The notes: generated by a model from the sequence alone, not told the origin. DNA of 64,000 nucleotides from Chamaecrista fasciculata (GCA_003254925.1 QANZ01038626.1:1-64000), one strand, 5' to 3'. Shown: positions 1 to 12,157, counted from the first letter of the stretch. Numbers and translations: made by a program.

Positions 1-237
1 TACCGTGTTTTTCCGCTGCGCCGACCCTATGATTTCCCAACAGTTGCATCAAAGATTAACCCTTTATATTTATCCTTTAATCTTTAAATTTGAAAACTAG
101 AAAGCTAAACATGCAAACAAGAATTAAAGAGGTAGTTTTAAAGGATGAGGGTTTTATGATGTTTTTTTCTTAGTAAGAAGCTGAAAATTGAAATTGTCAT
201 CGTTTTATATATTATTATGAGTAAATATATAAATTGG

Positions 238-416
238 TCAAAGATTACTAAGCTAACAACTTAATCCATTACTAATTAAAATATATAACTTAAATCTTAA
301 AAGATTAAAGTTTTCTTTTATAAAAAAAATAGTATATATTTTAACTTTTCAAGAATTAATTATGCAGTTTAATCTTTTAAGGATTAAGTTGTCAGTTCAG
401 TAATTTTTCCGGTACC
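238..416. repeat. Small inverted-repeat element (MITE-like) upstream of the choline transporter-like gene
   Basis: The left end (aactaagctaacaacttaatcc-like) pairs with the right end (ggattaagttgtcagttcag) as an imperfect terminal inverted repeat of about 30 bp around an AT-rich centre. It lies about 270 bp before the start codon of the next gene, so it sits in that gene's promoter region. No target duplication was resolved and the family is not recognised. Confidence 0.5.
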
Positions 417-424
417 AAATTATA

Positions 425-689
425 TGTTTGCTCTATATATATATATATAATAATCAGACAGAATGAGATAAGATGAGAGAGAAATTAGATTAGTGCTCAT
501 CATCAGATTCTCTCTCTCACACACAAAACACAAATCTGCTGTATTTCTTAGCTAAATGTTTCAGTCAACTCAGAAAAATGTCACATTTGCATCTACCTTC
601 TATTATCTTGTCAATCAATCGCCTTAACCCCTAACCATATTTCTTCTTCTTCATCATCTTCTTCCTTCCATCCTTCTCGAACGATAATC
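425..689 (+). promoter_or_regulatory. Probable core promoter and 5' leader of the choline transporter-like gene
   Basis: A TA-repeat at about 432-450 could serve as a TATA region. It is followed by a pyrimidine-rich leader (CT repeats near 508-522) and a second CTT-rich stretch just before the ATG at 690. This layout is usual for plant 5' leaders. The transcription start is inferred, not seen. Confidence 0.4.
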
Positions 690-3600
690 ATGGGTACTAG
701 TGAGGACCCCAACAATGAATCTTCCTCGCCTTCTCATTCGCAATCCCTTCTCTCGAAACCCTCTTTTCCTCCTCCGATCGATTCCCCAACCCACGACGAA
801 TCCGACCCGACCCAATATTTCCAAATCTCTTACAATCACGGCCCTCGTAATTTCAGAGACATCCCTTTCCTGATTATCTTCGTCTTCTTCGTTCTCTGTA
901 CTTTCGGCTTTGGCATCTTCGCTATCTTCCACAGAAACCCCAACTACTCCACTCTCTCATCTTACTCTTACAATTATAACTCCACCTCCTGCGTCAAAAA
1001 CTCCCTTTCATCTTCATCATCATTATCCGCCAATTGGGTTGTTTTACTTGATTCTTCTTCGCATTTCTCGCGGGATTTGATATGGACCCTCGTTGCTACC
1101 TTGATCTTGAGCTTCCCCATTTGTTTTGGTCTCCTTTTGTTACTCAAGCATTACACCAAACAGCTTGTCTACGCTTCGCTTCCTTTCTTCATCATCATCC
1201 CTATCTTCTTGAACGTGTATTGGTTCGTCGCTTGCACTGTCAGCTCCTCTTGTAGCGACGCCTTCCCGCTAGCTTACAGGATTCTAGTTCTCGTCTTCGT
1301 TTTCTTGGTAATTGGGGTGATTGTGTGGATCTTCGTGCTGAATTGGCATAGGATTGAGCTCACAGTAAACATTATTGGGGTTTCTTCCGAGGCTCTTTCG
1401 AAGAATCTGGGATTGTTTGTGGCTTTACCTTTTTTGACTTTTGGATTGGTGGTTTATTATGCTCCAGTCGTAGTTTTCATGGTGTTTGCCAGATTTAATG
1501 GTGAAATTGTGCCCAAAGAATCAAAAGGTGGATTTACTTGCGTTTGGAAGGAGGATAGCTGGGTGCCTGCTTATTTTGCTTTGGCTATTCTCACTATGCT
1601 ATGGTCTGCAACGGTTATGATTGAAGCACAAGTTTATGTGATTAGTGGGACGATTGCTCAATGGTATTTCTGCAAGGAGGATGAAATTCCTAGGAAGAGT
1701 ATTAGAAGTTCTCTTAGGTGAACATTTCATAATCTTATCGTTTTCCTAAGCTTTATGATTTATGTTACTTTCTAGCTGCTTATATACTTGTTCAGTCTCT
1801 GATAGCAAGTTTAGCTTTAGACTCAGATTATCTGATAGCTTACTTGACTATAATGTGTTTGGTAATGGGTAAGGACTAAGGAGCTGTGAAGCACATCACA
1901 TTCATTTTGAGGGAGTGTCGCGTTATTTGACACAAGTACGACACACTCATAAGATACAAATGACATGTTTGAAAATTTAAATCAATTTTTTCACTGCTCC
2001 GACATGATTGAAAATTAAAAAAAAAAATTGACAAATGACATGTTTCATGAATAATAAATATTGTAATTTTTGAAGTTTTCATCAAGATTTGTAGATATTT
2101 AATTGTCTCTTCATTTTTTTGTCTACTATTAGAATTACTATATATATATATGCCATGTCGTGTGAAATTTCAAGAATTTATCTTCTTCTGTTCATTTGTG
2201 CTTCATAGTTAAGGAGATGTTAAGCTTATGTAGTGATAAAATAGTTTTCAGAGAGATCCTACAATAGAAACAGTCTATAATTTATTTTGTGTTTTCTACC
2301 TTAACTTCCTAACCATGATCTCCCCTTAACTTCTTTCTTTTGAAGAAGTATCATATTCATATTCATATTCAACTCCTTGCACCGTGAATTACTTATTGCA
2401 TTCTCTCCATAATCCAGTGCTAGCTAGCTAGGTTAGTTTAATTTGCAAGTTTAAACTACTTACTCCTTTTGGATGAGAAATTATATCCCATATTGATTAG
2501 TAACTGATGGTTTCCATGAAGTTGCTTCTGTATTACTGGCACTTTTGATGAATGAAATAGCTGGCAATTCTTGCACCATCACATAACATACTCTTGTTCT
2601 ATTTTCAAATGTGAACTTCACAAAATTCCACTCTGATGCGATGGGAACATGTAGTATCAGAAAGATTTTCTTCGACACTATGTTAGACTTGTATATGTAT
2701 TGTTTAGTCAATCCAAGTTTTCACTCAAACTGTGTAGTGTGGAAGTTAATAGTGGAGCACAAAGCGTTACATGCAATATATGCTTCCAAATTTAGTTATT
2801 CCCTTTAGAAATGAGTGATTTGCATGAGAAAGATGTTGACTATGAGTCTGCCTTGCAGAAATGCATTTGGTCCTTCATCTGGCACCATATGTTTGTCAGG
2901 ACTGCTTATCTGTGTTGTTCGAATGGTGCGTGCTGCTGTTGATAGTGCAAGACACGAGGATGCTTCTGGGATTGTGAACCTTGTGTTACGGTGCTGTGTA
3001 AATTCCTTTCTGGCTGCTATTGATTTTCTTAACAAGTTTACCATCAACTTTGCTGCTATAACCGGTGAAGCTTACTGCTCATCTGCAAGGATGACCTATG
3101 AGCTTCTGAGACGTAATCTTCTCTCTGCGGTTGTCGTGGAGACCATCTCCTCTCGTCTCTTGGTTGGAATTGTCCTCATTGTCTCGGCAATATATACCAT
3201 TGTGGTGCGTTACAATGATGTTACTTTCTTTAATCCTTATGCTTTGCACTAGAGATTTGTTAGTATGATTCAGTTTTTACCTAAAAAGCGATATTCTCAA
3301 TAGTTCAATGCTTCATTATAGCACTCTTATGGTTGTACCCGAGAATACAGATTGTTATTGACCAAAACTGAATATATCCTTTAAGTTAAAATAAAAAAAG
3401 TATAGATGTAGAAGACTGAAATTGTGGCTGATTTGTTGATTTTTCAATATTATTCTTTTTTGCTTTGATGCAAGAGTGAGGTTATGGCCTTATGGAAACA
3501 TTCAAATTGCCTGAAACTTGATCTCCTTTAAAGTAGTACTCTGTACCTTTTGAATCTTGATGTTGCCTGAAAGTCCTCTCTTGCTAACTTGCAACGAGTC

Positions 3601-4063
3601 ATGAATTTTCGAGAACTAAATTAAGAATTTCAATAAATCAGGGACTAAAATGATAGTGGCCATATAATCCAAGGACCAAAGTGTTAATTTACTCTTTATC
3701 TATCTCTGTATTTCAGTGTTCAGTCCCAGTTGATTCAAATTATCCCTTCCTCTTCTGTTTCGGCTTTTCGTGTTTGTTAATTTGCTGTGTATGTATGAGC
3801 AGGTTTGTGCTATCCTTAAAGCCGTGAGCGATCTTGAGGCTTACTCGTATGTGGTGGCTGCTCTGGCTTGGGTGCTACTGATACTAGTGCTGGGCTTCTT
3901 TGTGCATGTTCTGGACAACGTGATTGAAGCAGTTTATGTGTGCTATGCCATAGACAGAGACAAAGGAGAGGTTTGTAAACAAGAGGTTCATGAGGTATAT
4001 GTTCACCTTCCTATTACCAGAAGTCAAAGACAATATCTTAATACAAGAACTCTTGGTGTGTAA
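690..4063 (+). CDS. Choline transporter-like protein (CTL/PNS1 family), three exons
   Basis: Exons join(690-1717, 2859-3204, 3803-4063) give 544 aa, with GT..AG borders at both introns. Joining exon 1 to exon 2 restores a continuous SLRNAFGPSSGT stretch typical of the family, and exon 2 to 3 joins between two valines. The protein has a hydrophilic Ser/Pro-rich N-terminus (1-55), then membrane segments near 57-80, 129-152, 158-182, 194-217, 240-267 and 290-328, with more in exons 2 and 3. The motif GTIAQWYF (320-327) and the C-terminal CYAIDRDKGE are hallmarks of the choline-transporter-like (PF04515) family. Family members are multi-pass proteins linked to choline or lipid transport and membrane trafficking in plants; the substrate of this one is not shown. 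The start codon is the first ATG of the long exon-1 frame. It looks intact. Intron 1 (1718-2858) contains a remnant of a GTGTC-rich MITE. Confidence 0.88.
1876..2170. repeat. Degenerate GTGTC-rich MITE in intron 1
   Basis: The stretch resembles the better preserved element at 58137-58482: a start like cattcattttgagggagtgtcg, an AT-rich middle with repeated gacatg words, and an end like atgccatgtcgtgtgaaattt. A third partial relative ends near 6945. Ends are eroded, so borders are approximate. Confidence 0.55.
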
Positions 4064-5035
4064 ATAATGGATAATTTAGGGACATAATGGGTTCAAATGT
4101 TGTTGTTTGATTGGTACATGAGTTTACAATTGCTTATCATGTCATGTCAGCCTATTGTGCATATGTATGCCTGTGTTTCTGAGATGATATCTTTCCTGGT
4201 TTATAACTCTTAGTATGCACAATAAGGCCAAATTTCCTGTTAATTTGATAGTTGGCTCAGATTATTGTCTATGTAGCCTCAATCATGTGTGTTGTACTTT
4301 TTTCTTTTGTTCAATTATTATGACCTTTTTTTGGGTGCATTTATTCCAAAGTTGCCTATTAATTACTTTTCATGGTAATAAACTAATATGCTTAATAAAT
4401 ATACTAATTAAAAATACTGAAGATAGTCTTGATAGGAACAGGAAGAATTCTCTTGTATACTTTTCTTAGTGTTACAAACTATCCAATGTTGAAATTATTA
4501 ACAAGCTTATAAAATAAAAGCTATGTAGCGACAATGAGCAAAGTGAAAACTGAATTATGAAGAATGGATGTATAGTTTGTAATATATGGGAATGGGAATG
4601 TGAAAAGTCCCATGTTGAATAAAAGAGAGAAGGCTTCATTGTATTAGCAAAATGTGAAATATATGATTATATATATACACATACATATGCCTCGTATATT
4701 AATATATATAATATTTTAATTATTAATCGTTATGACTACTCAATATTTGAAGTGTCTCTCATATGTTCTAAATAGATCATTCTTTTGTTTTGATTTATTC
4801 TAAAAGTTTCAAATAATTGTTATATCTTTTTTTCTTTGGTCAATAATTTTGTTGTTTCTTAAAGAGTTATCTCGTTAACTCTCTTATACTTGTAGGGGCC
4901 GGGCTGGTGCTCACTTTGAAACCCGGCCCAGTGAAACTTGGGCCGGGTCCATTGTGTCCATTGGTCAAGTGGGTCTTTTTTATTTTTTTTATCTATATTT
5001 AAACTTTTAACTTATACATATTAATATTAAAAATA
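4064..5035. other. Intergenic, 3' flank of the choline transporter-like gene
   Basis: AT-rich, no coding signal. The GC-rich patch at 4896-4950 contains several ggcccgg/ccgggcc words and may be the eroded left end of an older inverted-repeat element whose right end (gggtcgaagccc) is near 5510, with the next MITE inserted inside it. Confidence 0.4.
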
Positions 5036-5410
5036 GACAAAAACACTGATTTCGTCCCCAACTATTACATCAACTATCAATTTGGTCTCTAGTTTGTTTT
5101 GTAGTCAATTTTGTTCTCAATGTTTTACATTTTAGTCAGTTTTATCGTTTGCTCTTACTTTAGCCAAATATTAACGATATAATCTACGTGACTAATGATA
5201 TGTTAATGTAAAATTGATAGAAAAAGAAAATCGAGTCCTAATTCAAATTGAAAAACAAGATGTATTATGTCTTTAATTTATTGAAAGAAATTAATTAAAG
5301 GACAAAATTGATTAAATGTAAAACATTGAGAACGAAATTAACAGCAAAAATAGAATGTGGACGAAATTGACAGTTGGTATAAAGTTTGGGGACAAAATTA
5401 ATGTTTTTGC
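5036..5410. repeat. MITE with long terminal inverted repeats (family A)
   Basis: Left arm (gacaaaaacactgatttcgtcccc..) and right arm (..ggggacaaaattaatgtttttgc) are complementary over more than 100 bp, around an AT-rich centre with an aatcgagtcctaattcaaa word. A second copy is at 13401-13786 and a single arm is near 29940-30155. The family is not named here; no clean target duplication was resolved. Confidence 0.7.
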
Positions 5411-6015
5411 TTATATAATTCACATATAAAAACACTTAAATTTAAAAATAATAATTATAAAAATATCTATAAAAAAAATAATAAAATGGAGCACCTTGGG
5501 CTAGATTGGGTCGAAGCCCCCGAGAATTTGGGTTCCTCAAAACTCAAATTTACTGACCAGAATATCCTTTACCTTTAATTCAGTTTGTGAGCTAGTTATC
5601 TAATTTTATTTTGGCATAAGTGGTACCTTAAGTTTATATTCAAATTCATATTCAATTCCATTTGATTTAATTTTTAGTGTTTAATATTATCAAATTATTT
5701 ATTAACTATCTGATTTATGTTTACGTTTTAATATTTTTTTAATTTCTAAGTTAGATTTCTATATTATTATGCTAATTTTTCTCTTGAATATTGCCAATGT
5801 TTTTGTATAAAATTTAATTTCCTATACAAATTGAGCCTCAAAGCATTTAGTGCAGTTTTTTTGTTATAATAAATTGCACTTATAAGTAATGTAGTCAGAT
5901 TTTGAAACAAAATTATTTAATCATTTGATAATAAAAATTTGTCAAGATATGTTAGATAATTTTATTGAGAATTCATGTGGTATCAATGATAAAAATGAAA
6001 TTGAGATATTCTAAA
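5411..6015. other. Intergenic, no feature seen
   Basis: AT-rich sequence with no coding signal or repeat I can define, other than the possible right end of an older element near 5500-5530. Confidence 0.4.
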
Positions 6016-6512
6016 GGTTAAATTATACAGAAGGTCCATGTGATTTGGCATATTTACAAAAAAAAAAAGTTCATGTGGTTTAAAAAGTGATAAATAAGAG
6101 TCTTTGGTTTGTTCCGTTAACAAAAAGGGTCACAAGAGGTATTTGTCATCCAAAACTCACGGATTTAGAACAATGTGGAGCTCATGTGACCCATTTCCAC
6201 ATGCCCAATCCTTAATTTCTCCTTCACTGTGCATAAATCGAACTCTATCTCCACATTCTCGCAAATTCTAACTTCCATTCTTGCCAATTACTTCCATGAT
6301 TTCTGCACAATAAAGGAGAAATTAGGAATTGAGTATGTGGAAATGAGTCACGTGACTTGCTCATTGTCTTAATTCCATTAGTTTTAGATGGTAAATATCT
6401 CATGTGACCCTTTTTGTTCGTGGAGTAAATCACATGCCTTTATTTATCACTTTTTAAACTACAAGAACCTTTTTGTAAATAAGTCAAATTACATGAACGG
6501 TGTAATTTATTC
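6016..6512. repeat. MITE, about 0.5 kb, terminal inverted repeats
   Basis: The left half (ggttaaattatacagaagg .. tgtgacccatttccacatg) is mirrored by the right half (catgtggaaatgagtcacgtg-like .. ttcatgtaatttg .. gtgtaattta). Both halves carry the aaaaagtgataaat word and a cacatgg/ccatgtg motif. A related element with the same end words is at 49106-49695. Confidence 0.7.
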
Positions 6513-7379
6513 TATTCTAAAATCAACCAAATTGAATTTGACCAGTTGAACCACATATAAAGCACTAAATGACTAAAATAATATTATTTCCATCTTTTAT
6601 ATGTTTTTTTAACATCAATTTCTAATTTAAGAATCACTCAAAAAAGCAAGGCTAGTTAAAAAAGAGAAGCATTTGACATGCATATTGGTTTATTGAAAGT
6701 TAAAACCATCATCAATACCACTTGAAAAAGTTAATAGTTACTACTTTTGAAATGTGAAAGTTTCAATAGAATGTAGTCCCAAAAAAAAATTTCATCATAT
6801 GAAAGGGTCAAACACATCATTTATTCCGATTATATTCGTTGTGATGTGGTTTTTTTTTTTTTTTTTTTNTTAAAGTTCTCATTAAAATTTATGAATTTTT
6901 AATTTTCTATATGTATAAATATATGTCATGTCATGTTATATAATTTAAAAAATTTAATGTGTCAGTATATCTGTGTTTGTGTTGTTTTCGGTATTCTTGT
7001 CAATGTCCATACTTCAAAACTTTTGGGTTGTTGTGCAAAACACAAAAATATAAAGAGAGTTGTTTTTTTTTTTTTATTGCAACACAATATAAAGAGAGTT
7101 GTAAGTAATAATATTCGACACAAATATATGAACAAATACTCCACTCTAGTATGACATGGAAAAGTTGATAGGACCAAAGGGGAAAAAAAAAGTAAGATTC
7201 AATTGTAATAATACTTAGTAATACTGAATTAGATTGGACGACCATAATTTGTAAAATTGAATTAGACCGGACAGTTTGGCCATAAGATAAGATACAATTA
7301 GCTGGCCAAGTCCTAAAGGCTAAAGGTACCTACAATATCAAGGAAAATAAAGTTTCCTCGTGGATCAACATTTTAAGAA
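6513..7379. other. Intergenic, no gene seen
   Basis: AT-rich. Contains one ambiguous base at 6869 inside a T-tract, a partial GTGTC-MITE tail near 6870-6950, and a short direct duplication (ataaagagagttgt at about 7048 and 7088). No coding signal. Confidence 0.4.
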
Positions 7380-7912
7380 GGCCAAAACTTCAAATTGGTC
7401 CCTTATGTGATGAATGGATTTCAAATTGATTCCTTATGTTTCATTTGTTTCATTCTGGTCTTATATATTTCTATAATTTTTCAAATTGGTCCAAAAAGTA
7501 CTAAATGTTGTCATATCCCTCTCATTTCAAGTTCGAATGTGATGAATCTAGAGCAATGTGTTTTCTTCGACAAGTACTTTAGGGCCATCAACAAATGAGG
7601 TCAAATCGAGTCTTAAAATATATAACTCATTTTATGGTCAAACAAAAGAAGTTGGGGTTAAATCATGTTAGTATAGTTAGTAATCAAAGTCCCACATTGG
7701 ATAAGTTATATAGTTGATAAGAGTATATAAATGACTATTAAGTCATTTATATTATATGGTTTCACCCCTTTATGGTTGGTCAAAATTATTGAATTAAAAA
7801 ATTAAAAAAGAAAAAGAAATCACCCACTTTCCTCTCACTCACGTTCTCTCAAGTCTCACCCCATACAAGTTACTTTTGATTTTCATTAATATTTTAAGCT
7901 CCATAAAAAAAG

Positions 7913-8001
7913 GGTAAATTACACTTTGGTACCATATAGTTTGGTCATATTTCACTTTAGTACCCGGTGATTTAAAAAGTGACACTTTGGTACCATGTGA
8001 T
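7913..8001. repeat. Single arm of the gggtaaattacactttgg MITE family
   Basis: This stretch matches the left arm of the complete element at 31596-32013 (gggtaaattacactttgg, then agtgacactttggtacc). The matching right arm is absent, so it is a half element. Confidence 0.6.
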
Positions 8002-8042
8002 ATTCTCTCTTAACAAATTTTTTTTTAAATAATTTTATATTT

Positions 8043-8522
8043 TACACGGGCACGCAAAGCCTCTAGTATATAAATATATGTCAAAGATGGGCACTTGGGC
8101 ACTTGGGGCTTCAAGCCAATAATTAATTGTAATTATTATTTTCGAATTGGTTAATTAATTAATTCGAATAAACAAACATAAGCGCTCAGTCATGAACATT
8201 CATTGTTTCAGAGAAATTGGTTTAAACCTGAAGTGACATGCCTGTTCAATTTTAAACAGACATGAATGTTCATTTATGAAAGGTTATAACTTGTCATTTA
8301 TGTTTAAATCTGAAAGGTTATATCTCTTCAGATTTATTCTATAAATAACACTTCTTCTCAAGAACAGAGGATCTTATCTTCGACTTATCCTTCTCTATTT
8401 CGTGTTCAAGAAGGTGTTATAGTATTGATGGCTATAATACTAGGCTTTGTAAATCCTGGAGGAAATCTGTCATAAACACCTAGCAGCATACAAATAGTGG
8501 GGGCTTAATTTCCTTAAGGACA
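8043..8522 (+). mobile_element. LTR-like fossil fragment (possible Copia LTR)
   Basis: It has a TATA-like word (tctataaataac, about 8338), a leader-like stretch with repeated aaaggttata words, and cttatc-rich DNA downstream, which resembles a retrotransposon LTR promoter and R region. Ends and target duplication are not resolved, and it is the main insert within the split palindrome. The call is tentative; it is old and broken if correct. Confidence 0.3.
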
Positions 8523-8815
8523 GTGACCACACTATCAAAACCTACTCTATTTTTTTGTGTTCTATCAAAAGTCTACTCATTTCTTCCAACATATCACTCT
8601 CGTTTCAATTTCGGATGTGACACATTTGAAACTATGTGCTTATTCTTGAAGAGTTCTTTTTATGTCCAGTTAAGATTGTTAGCAAATGAGGTCGAACCGT
8701 GTTTGAAAGTAGGTTTGAGATCAATTTAAAAATTAAAGGAAACATGCAAGACTAATCTGAAACAAATGAAAATAAGAGACCAATTTAAGGTTTTGGCGTT
8801 TTAAGAATGAAGACC

Positions 8816-9224
8816 TAATGGATTGAAAAGCATCCTAAAAAATAAAAACTCCCCCAAATATCCAACTTTTTATCTGGAGAGTAGCTCATAAGAGTTTAGC
8901 TACAAAAGGAAGAGATTATCTTTTTTTTTTTCTTGAATCCAGGTGCAACCACATGAATGAAGCAGCAACAATGGCTTGAGCAATACAACACAATTTTGAG
9001 AACTCTAAAAAATGGTGTTGAACATAAATATACCTCTACAACGGTTTACAAGTCCAGATTCAGTGAACAAAAGCCTAAGCTGGTTGGAGATAGACAGGGT
9101 TTTTTTGGTGGATTGGAGAAAAATAAAGATGAATGGAGTAATTAAATTGAAACTTCTGGCTTAAGTTACATACTTCAGCAACATACAAATAGAATAAAAT
9201 ATCAGTTCTAAGATTCAATTTTGC
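8816..9224. other. Flank of the ankyrin pseudogene, no clear feature
   Basis: AT-rich with a T-tract near 8922-8931. A 62-codon open frame (8957-9145) has no recognisable domain, although it lies in the same orientation just upstream of ankyrin-like sequence and could be 5' remnant of that gene. Confidence 0.3.
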
Positions 9225-9895
9225 TATTTTTGAATTACAAAAGGCTAGTCGATTTGAAAATGATGCTACATTTGTTGATGAGTTGAAAAATTTATCTTTA
9301 CAAATGAAACTTCATTTGGCATCTATGTTTTCTCAAGTTACTCATACAGGAGATTCATTGATTGGGCATCACTTTGAGCTTCTCATTAGCACAAACAACA
9401 ATGGAGATACTCCACTCTCCCAATATGATGCACAAGCTCAAGTGCACAATTCACATCTTCTTCAAAGAACAAAGATAAAAGGCTAACGAGACTTACCAAT
9501 GAATATAGAAATACAATATGTTAAAGGGGTTGCTCAATTGTTCGAAGCAAATGAACGTGTGACTCATTATTTGAATAAGAGAGGTCATTTTCCATTGTAC
9601 ATGGAAGCACTAATTGGTCATTGGAGAATAATTGATATTCTTATCCAAGCTCCATTTTCAGCTGATAAGCCCATCCCTAAGTGCCATTGTATTGGAGTAA
9701 TTCTTGTTATTTCAAATTGATTATAGCTTCAATTAAAGGGATAGTGGCTGAAAAACTAGACTTAATGTACCTAAGGGATGAGGATTGATGCACTCCTCTT
9801 CATTATATAATAACTAGAGGTTATGCTGAAGGTGTCCATATATATATTTTGTTAAACAAATATACTTTAACTGCATTGGAATGGAATGCAAAAGG
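9225..9895 (+). pseudogene. Ankyrin-repeat protein (ACD6-like) pseudogene
   Basis: Conceptual + strand translation shows a run of degenerate ankyrin repeats spread over changing frames: LASMFSQVTHTGDSLI.., NNNGDTPLSQ, then VAQLFEANERVTHYLNKRGH with FPLYMEALIGHWRIIDILI, and finally DLMYLRDED followed by CTPLHY and ITRGYAEGVHI. These match the NGDTPLH, GxSPLYxAA and DGCTPLHYA blocks of plant ankyrin proteins related to ACD6, which have cytosolic ankyrin repeats and a membrane C-terminus. In-frame stops (for example between GDTPL and the next repeat, and after RDED) and frame changes show that it is broken. No C-terminal membrane region is seen; Copia fossils begin soon after. It is a relic with no evident function. 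Confidence 0.72.
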
Positions 9896-10009
9896 CCTCT
9901 TAGTTCTACGATTTTTTAATTGGTTGTGTGTGTTGATTTTTTCAATTAAAGCTTCCAAAACAATTAATTTTTCTTTGGAACTTAATTCTCTTTAGTTTAG
10001 GGGATTTTG

Positions 10010-10205
10010 TTATGATTGTTCATCAACTATTCTCGGATTATGTAGCTTCCAACCTGTCACTTACAACAATTCCAATCTGATGCAAAATACTGCTTATCTT
10101 GAAGCTGAACAAGTCCATGTTGGTGATGGTAATGGTTTAGTTATAGAGTATGTTGGCCATTCTCGTATTAAATCTCCTTTCAATTTCTTCCTATAAATAC
10201 ATTTA
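10010..10205 (+). mobile_element. Copia retrotransposon fossil, gag/protease-side fragment
   Basis: Translated on the + strand, the stretch gives EAEQVHVGDGNGLVIEYVGH-like sequence, the region around the protease and integrase start of plant Copia polyproteins. It is a short, broken remnant in the opposite orientation to the Copia fragment immediately to its right, so two insertions or a rearrangement are implied. Confidence 0.5.
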
Positions 10206-10249
10206 GCTTGCAAAAAGGGTCATGGTGTGATAATAAATCTGCTATACAT

Positions 10250-11425
10250 ATAGAGATCTCTTTAGTTTGCAAACCTCACCATTTCCAGCCTTGTGATATC
10301 CCTCAGGTGGAGTTAAATACACTTCTTCCTTAAGAAAATCATGTAGAAAAGCATTATTTATATCCAACTGATGGATAGGTTAGTCGTTAGATGTAGCTAT
10401 ATTAATAAAAACTCTTATGGTTACTAACTTAGCAACTGGTGAAAAGCTTTCTAAGTAGTCTATACCAGCAATCTAATTGTACCCTTTGGCTACTAGTCTA
10501 GCCTTGTATCTATCCACAGATCCATCAGGTTTAAATTTTACCTTGTAGACCCATTTGGAACCAATTTCCTTCTTTCCTGGTGGTAGCTTTGTAATTTCTC
10601 AGGTTTCATTTGCTTCCAATGCTTGTAGCTCCTTTTGCATAGCCTCCACCCAATCCTTGTCTTTTGCTACCTCTTTATAAGAAAACGGTTCCTGCACTTT
10701 AGACACATTAACCATATATGCAACATAAGATTCAGTGAAGTTTGACAAATAGGGTTCTTGAATCGAGAGATGACAAGTATAATCACTCAACCAGGCAGGT
10801 TGTTTCTTAGTTCTAGTACTAACTCTGGTTGGTTGTGGAGGGCTTTGAGTACTAATTGTGTTATCTGTAGTATGGACTAGCCGAGAGTTTGTGGAAATAG
10901 GTGAGTTAGAAGAGGCATTTGTATGACTCTTTGTATGAGAAGATGATGGCGATGACTGAGCATTTAAATTCTGCAAAACATTTATATCATCATTGTTATT
11001 ATAAGAAAGTGGTGTACTGGTTAGAGACTTAGTTGTGTCAACATAAAAAATGTCACTGGTTATTGGGAATAGAGGAAGAGGTGTGGTAGAGTTATCTGTG
11101 GGCATAGCAGATGGTTTGTCAAAAGAAAATGTGTCTTCAATAAAATGAACATCTCGGCTGACATGAACTTTGTGTGTGTTAAGATCATAGACTTTATACG
11201 TCTTTTTCCCTGTAACATACCCAATAAAAATACACTTTAGTGCCCTCTCAGTAAATTTATCTTTGTGTGGACTGTTATTAGTTATAAAGCACAGGGTTAT
11301 AGCCATTGATCATTTCAAAGGGTGTTTTTCCTTTTATTACTGTTGAAGGTAATCTATTTATAATGTAGGTAGTAGTTAATGTGCACTCACCCCAAAATTG
11401 TTTTGGTAACTTTGCTTGAAACATC
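10250..11425 (-). mobile_element. Copia retrotransposon fossil, integrase C-terminus to reverse transcriptase start
   Basis: On the minus strand the sequence runs from INRLPS..KTPFEMI (integrase end), through FTERALKCIFIGY and KTYKVYDLNTHKVHVSRDVHF, a Ser/Thr/Pro-rich linker and WVEAMQKELQALEANETW, to GSKWVYKVKFKPDGSVDRYK and [11 protein letters not shown] of the reverse transcriptase. These are standard Ty1/Copia landmarks in the usual order. A 235-codon open frame covers 10599-11306. No LTRs were found around it and the catalytic half of the reverse transcriptase is absent. It is an old, broken, partial copy. Confidence 0.85.
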
Positions 11426-11528
11426 AAGTGTATTTTGAAATTATTTTTATGTTGTTAAATATAATACACTTATTTTAGAAACAAGTGTATTTTGAAATTA
11501 TTTTTAAGTTGTTAAATATAATGTATTT
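11426..11528. repeat. Short tandem duplication
   Basis: The segment caagtgtattttgaaattat followed by a ttgttaaatataat word occurs twice in a row (starting at about 11427 and 11482), separated by a short spacer. It is AT-rich with no further meaning visible. Confidence 0.7.
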
Positions 11529-11744
11529 GTTAAATCATAACTAATTTATTTGAAATTATTCTTTTAGATGAGTTAGTCATCGCCTACTTAAAGCATGAAT
11601 GAATTATAGGCATCAGGAATCATTTTATATTTAATTTATATTTATAATTTTTTTAATTTACATTATTAGGTATTATATGAAAATAATAAAATAATTTTTT
11701 TTATTTAGCTTCAAATATTTTATAAAATGATAATATTAAAGTGG

Positions 11745-12010
11745 GTTTGAGACCATATTGTATAATTTTTTATTTGTTGGTCATAAACTTACTTTTGAGG
11801 TTTCATTTGATCTTATTTATTCACGATTTTAATTAAGCAAAAAAAATCGTCAAAAGTAACTCATTGCTCTAAACTCGTAGTATTCAAACTTGAAATATAG
11901 AGATATGACCAATGTTCCTTTTTAACCTTGAAACGAGTAGCTCACTTTCCGATCTCAATTGACCTTATTTATTGACAACTCCAATTAAATAAAAAAATAC
12001 TCGTAAAAAA
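11745..12010. repeat. Fragment of palindrome family P
   Basis: Contains the family words in order: aagtaactcattgctctaaa, ttcaaacttgaaatatagag, gatatgacc, gacaactccaattaaataaa. It resembles one quarter to one half of the 0.85-kb element at 26637-27491. Degenerate, with no clear ends. Confidence 0.5.
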
Positions 12011-12157
12011 TATTGAAAATATCTTCTAAAATATTATTTTAATGCTTATACTTATAATTAGTGCATTTTAAATTTAAATATAACTTATAAAATTAAGTAG
12101 TGCATTTCTTTCTTCTGTTTTTCAATGGTGGCCTTCAAAACTTATAATTTAGACTTA

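Larger units (their letters stand above)
7380..8815. repeat. Palindromic element (family P) split by later insertions
   Basis: The left arm (7380 to about 7640: gccaaaacttcaaattggtc, then tcaagttcgaatgtgatgaa and acaaatgaggtcaaatcgag) is the inverse of the right arm (about 8523-8815, ending gaccaatttaaggttttggc). The same words in the same order make up the uninterrupted copies at 26637-27491 and 53641-54435. About 0.9 kb of unrelated DNA separates the arms, so the element appears to have been opened by insertion. Confidence 0.5.

Noticed and set aside
7690-7740. agtcccacattgg followed by tatataaatg, resembling the upstream element and TATA box of plant snRNA genes
   Set aside because: The match is imperfect, no snRNA-like sequence follows, and the same words occur in common plant repeats.
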